Shown: positions 49,821 through 52,211 of the stretch, piece after piece | Layout of the letters: the number at the start of each line of letters is the position of its first letter | Numbering within the stretch: position 1 is the stretch's first letter | NCBI GenBank assembly: GCA_004299705.1 | Contig: SCQS01000068.1 | Span: 1-52,211 of the forward strand | Reading direction: 5' to 3' | DNA from: Rhodanobacteraceae bacterium | GTDB lineage: Bacteria; Pseudomonadota; Gammaproteobacteria; Xanthomonadales; Rhodanobacteraceae | DNA: 52,211 nucleotides | The notes under the pieces: model-generated | Told to the model about the DNA's origin: nothing | Database searches by the model: none | Seen by the model: the letters and a program-made list of their open reading frames with translations, nothing else | Translations under genes and position numbers: made by a program

Positions 49821-50732
49821 GTGACCGCTACCGACAAGCGCGTGCAGTTCGATTTCGAGATCGATTTCTCCAACGGCGGCGGTATCCAGGGGCAGGGCTT
49901 TCGCCTCGACATCGACGGCGATGACATCGACGATGCCGCGCTCGCCGACTCCATCGTGCGCGACCTGCGCCTGTTGATGGTCGGCGCGGTGCGCATCCTC
50001 AGCAAGCGGGTCATCGTCGAACGCCACAAGTGCGCGGCCGCCCAGGTCGCGTCAGGCGCGACGACGTCCGTGCGCCATGTCGACCTCAGCCACGCCATCG
50101 AGGACGGCATGATCACGTACAAGGGACTGCCGGCGCCGCTCGTCTGCGACCACCTGAGCCGGGAACAATCGCGCGCGCACTATGCCGAGGGCACCGAGTT
50201 CCAGATCGGCAAGCTCACGATGGTCGCCAACACCGGCACCTACATCGACAGCCCGTACCACCGTTTCGCCGACGGCAAGGACGTCGCCGGTTTCGACCTC
50301 GACGAAGTCGCCGGCCTCGAAGGCGTACTGGCGCGTGTCACCGGCATGGCGGGTCGCGCGATCGATCACAGCGTGTTCCTTCCGCTCGACGTCCAGGGCA
50401 AGGCGGTACTGGTGCATACCGGCTGGGATCGGCACTGGCGCACCGACCCATACTTCGAAGGCCACCCGTTCCTCACCGCGGGCGCGGCCGAATACCTGCG
50501 CGATAGCGGCGCGAGGCTGGTCGGCATCGATTCTCTGAACATCGACGACACGACCGATGGTCATCGCCCCGCGCATACCACGCTGCTGGGCGCCGGCATT
50601 CCGATCGTCGAACACCTGCGCGGCCTCGAACAATTGCCGGACGCGGGCTTCCACTTCTCGGCGGTGCCGGTGAAGATCAAGGGCATGGGCACGTTCCCGG
50701 TGCGGGCTTATGCCAGCTTGGGTGCCGCCTGA
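49821..50732 (+). CDS. Cyclase-family (kynurenine-formamidase-like) hydrolase with an N-terminal extension
   Basis: A 303-residue protein. Residues about 85-303 match the cyclase/kynurenine formamidase fold: DLSHAIEDGMITYKGLPAP, ANTGTYIDSPYHRFADGKD, KAVLVHTGWDRHW and GIDSLNIDDTTDG. The metal-binding motif is usually HxGTHxDxPxH; here it is NTGTYIDSPYH, so two of the histidines differ. About 80 residues at the N-terminus are extra (QFDFEIDFSNGGGIQGQGF). The GTG at 49821 has GAGG 8 bases upstream. The substrate is unknown. Confidence 0.83.
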   Translation: MTATDKRVQFDFEIDFSNGGGIQGQGFRLDIDGDDIDDAALADSIVRDLRLLMVGAVRILSKRVIVERHKCAAAQVASGATTSVRHVDLSHAIEDGMITYKGLPAPLVCDHLSREQSRAHYAEGTEFQIGKLTMVANTGTYIDSPYHRFADGKDVAGFDLDEVAGLEGVLARVTGMAGRAIDHSVFLPLDVQGKAVLVHTGWDRHWRTDPYFEGHPFLTAGAAEYLRDSGARLVGIDSLNIDDTTDGHRPAHTTLLGAGIPIVEHLRGLEQLPDAGFHFSAVPVKIKGMGTFPVRAYASLGAA

Positions 50733-50775
50733 TGCCGCTGCGTACTGCGGTGATGCGACGGCTTGGGCGTGTTAG

Positions 50776-50792
50776 ACTTGGTTCACTCAAGT
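50776..50792. promoter_or_regulatory. Candidate operator of the Phd/PIN toxin-antitoxin pair
   Basis: ACTTG (50776-50780) and CAAGT (50788-50792) form an inverted repeat with a 7-base spacer. It is 16 bases before the antitoxin ATG. GTTAG occurs twice (50771 and 50791). Such sites often bind the antitoxin for autoregulation. Confidence 0.35.
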
Positions 50793-50808
50793 TAGTCCAC
50801 TCGTAGCC

Positions 50809-51048
50809 ATGAACGCGATCAATATCCACGAAGCCAAAACCCACCTGTCCCGACTGGTCGAGAGGGCTGCAAAGGGCGAGTCGTTCGTGATCGCCAAGGC
50901 CGGCAAGCCGATGGCCAGGGTCGCGGCGGTGGACGCACCTGTTGCACCGCAACGGCTGGGATTTCTCGCCGGCGAGTTCAGCGTGCCCGAGGATTTCGAT
51001 CGCATGGGCGCTGCGGCCATCGCGCGCGTATTCGGCGGCCGCAAGTGA
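50809..51048 (+). CDS. Phd/YefM-type antitoxin
   Basis: This 79-residue protein has INIHEAKTHLSRLVERAAKG at the N-terminus, then FVIAKAGKPMARVAAVD. This is the conserved Phd/YefM DNA-binding and dimer fold. The C-terminal third (GFLAGEFSVPEDFDRMG) is the toxin-wrapping tail. It should neutralise the PIN toxin and repress the operon. Its stop overlaps the start of the toxin gene (GTGA). Confidence 0.92.
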   Translation: MNAINIHEAKTHLSRLVERAAKGESFVIAKAGKPMARVAAVDAPVAPQRLGFLAGEFSVPEDFDRMGAAAIARVFGGRK

Positions 51049-51431
51049 AGTTATTGCTGGATACCCATTTGTTGCTGTGGGTGGCGGCAGAGCCGAAGAA
51101 GTTGCCGGGTGCCGCGCGTCGCATGATCGAGAACCCGCGCAACCAGTTGCTGTTCAGCGCGGCCAGCTTGTGGGAAATCGCGATCAAGAACCAGCTCGGG
51201 CGCAAGGACTTTCGCGTCGAGCCACGCACGCTTAGGCGTGGTCTGCTCGACAACGGTTACCTTGAGTTGCCCATCACCAGCGAACACGCGGTGACGACCG
51301 ACACGCTGCCGAACCTGCACAAGGATCCCTTCGATCGCCTGCTGGTTGCACAGGCGCAGGTTGAAGGCATCGTCCTTCTGACCACAGACGAACAGGTCGC
51401 GCAATATCCGGGTCCGGTGCGGAAGATCTAG
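51045..51431 (+). CDS. PIN-domain toxin (VapC-like)
   Basis: A 128-residue protein. LLLDTHLLLWVAAEPKKLPG gives the first metal-binding Asp, SAASLWEIAIKNQLGR a conserved Glu, and HKDPFDRLLVAQAQVEGI and LLTTDEQVAQYPG the remaining acidic residues. It should be an RNase that cuts tRNA or rRNA. The GTG start overlaps the antitoxin stop by four bases, as in most Phd/PIN pairs. No mobile element flanks it, so its arrival is unclear. Confidence 0.93.
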   Translation: MKLLLDTHLLLWVAAEPKKLPGAARRMIENPRNQLLFSAASLWEIAIKNQLGRKDFRVEPRTLRRGLLDNGYLELPITSEHAVTTDTLPNLHKDPFDRLLVAQAQVEGIVLLTTDEQVAQYPGPVRKI

Positions 51432-51545
51432 AAAGCCGGCTTGGTGGCCTCCGATGCAGGTGCGGGCTACACGAAGGACTGCGGGGGCAATGGAACCCCG
51501 GACTGATTCGCCAAATCCCGGACGGTAGCTTGAGCGTTCAGCGTG

Positions 51546-52211
51546 CTAACCACATTTGCTGTAACCGCAATTCAGGCAGGTCTGGCAGCCGTCCAGCAGC
51601 ACCAGCGCCTGGGTGTTGCACTTGCCGCACATCGCGGCGCCGGGCGGGAAGCTGCCGGCGGGTTCGTCCGCCTGCTTGCCGTTTTTTGCGGCGGGCACTG
51701 CGTATTCGCCGGCTTCCTCGCCGACCATCGCGCCGCCCATTTCGCCGGCGACGCTTACGTCAGTGTTTTTTTTTGAGCTCTTGCGCTCGTAGGCCGCGCG
51801 CTTTTCGGCGATCAATGCTTTTTGCGCTTCGGAGAGCTCGGCACCTTTCAGCAGGCCGATCATCGTGAGGTGCGTCTCGATGATGTTGCCGAGCTCGGCC
51901 ACGATCGAGGGCATGTACACGCCACCAGCCTTGAAGTAGCCGCCGCGCGGATCGAACACGGCCTTCAGTTCCTCGACCAGGAAGGTGACGTCGCCACCTT
52001 TCCTGAACACGGCGGACATGATGCGGGTGAGCGCCACGATCCACTGGAAGTGGTCCATGTTCTTCGAGTTGATGAAGATCTCGAAGGGGCGGCGCATCTC
52101 GAATTCGGTGCCGGCGTTCAGCACGATGTCGTTGATGGTGACGTACAGCGCGTGCTCGAACAGCGGCGATTTGATCTTGTAGGTGGCCCCGATCAGGATT
52201 TCCGGACGCTC
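51546..52211 (-). CDS. nrdJ: Adenosylcobalamin-dependent ribonucleotide reductase, C-terminal part (partial)
   Basis: The 222 codons present are the end of a class II ribonucleotide reductase, and the frame runs off the window's right edge. ERPEILIGATYKIKSPLFEH, then NDIVLNAGTEFEMRRPFEIF and NSKNMDHFQWIVALTRIMSA belong to the catalytic barrel's end. The terminal CGKCNTQALVLLDGCQTCLN and CGYSKCG form a zinc ribbon with the re-reducing cysteines. The enzyme reduces ribonucleotides to deoxyribonucleotides and needs vitamin B12. The start codon is outside the window. Confidence 0.93.
   Translation of the reverse strand, partial: ERPEILIGATYKIKSPLFEHALYVTINDIVLNAGTEFEMRRPFEIFINSKNMDHFQWIVALTRIMSAVFRKGGDVTFLVEELKAVFDPRGGYFKAGGVYMPSIVAELGNIIETHLTMIGLLKGAELSEAQKALIAEKRAAYERKSSKKNTDVSVAGEMGGAMVGEEAGEYAVPAAKNGKQADEPAGSFPPGAAMCGKCNTQALVLLDGCQTCLNCGYSKCG

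Overview
The window is visibly GC-rich and reads as a chromosomal segment of a gammaproteobacterium of the order Lysobacterales (Xanthomonadales). Rhodanobacteraceae or a close relative is my best guess. The guess rests on an RpoD with the usual N-terminal and acidic regions, GlnE, PhhA, a Kdo hydroxylase, a B12-type ribonucleotide reductase, and several interspersed intergenic palindromes of the kind common in xanthomonad genomes. This placement is inference; no 16S rRNA or other marker RNA is present apart from one tRNA.

Layout. 1-3100: a decayed integron-type tyrosine recombinase fragment, a small membrane protein, a rhodanese and a TPR-Asp/Asn-hydroxylase fusion, separated by repeats. 3135-6338: an AI-2E family permease, a coupled yqjK/yqjE/yqjD-like stress-membrane operon and a PEBP-like protein. 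6482-10479: a TPR-sulfotransferase fusion, then a YheT-like hydrolase coupled to a PlsC-like acyltransferase. 10613-12870: phhA, then a RES toxin/Xre antitoxin pair split by a palindromic element. 12965-18097: a large secreted VPS10/BNR-propeller protein and an APC permease. 18236-21617: a five-gene GST/NIPSNAP/DUF1579-like cluster with a WYL regulator. 21904-27835: fbp, a short-chain dehydrogenase, a cytochrome b plus Tat-exported molybdoenzyme pair, an ion transporter and an FMN-dependent 2-hydroxyacid dehydrogenase. 27879-33504: two coupled LpxL-like acyltransferases, dtd, rpoD, a NYN-domain protein and tRNA-Ile2(CAU). 33516-39272: an outer-membrane beta-barrel protein, an S41 protease pseudogene, a four-gene MCE lipid-transport operon, a candidate short RNA and a secreted protein. 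39285-44391: an LtaS-like phosphotransferase and glnE. 44401-49093: a long interspersed repeat, then envelope genes (ELM1-like protein, MgtC-like protein, NDUFS6-like zinc protein, GT4 glycosyltransferase, Kdo hydroxylase). 49134-52211: a membrane protein, a cyclase-family enzyme, a Phd/PIN toxin-antitoxin pair and the 3' part of nrdJ.

Most genes are core or envelope functions. A clear theme is the outer membrane: two LpxL-like acyltransferases, Kdo hydroxylase, a GT4 enzyme, the ELM1-like protein, an MCE lipid-transport system, an LtaS-like enzyme and an LPS-relevant acyltransferase/hydrolase pair. Many neighbouring genes overlap by 4 bases (ATGA or GTGA), which supports the start choices and implies translational coupling.

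The most unusual content is not one new operon. It is (i) a modular palindromic repeat present in four copies, two of them flanking rpoD; (ii) mobile palindromes that have altered genes, one lying between an antitoxin and its toxin and one supplying the C-terminal tail of an acyltransferase; (iii) two gene fossils; (iv) a compact promoter-hairpin-terminator unit that could be a very short RNA; and (v) the GST/NIPSNAP/DUF1579-like cluster, whose substrate is unknown.
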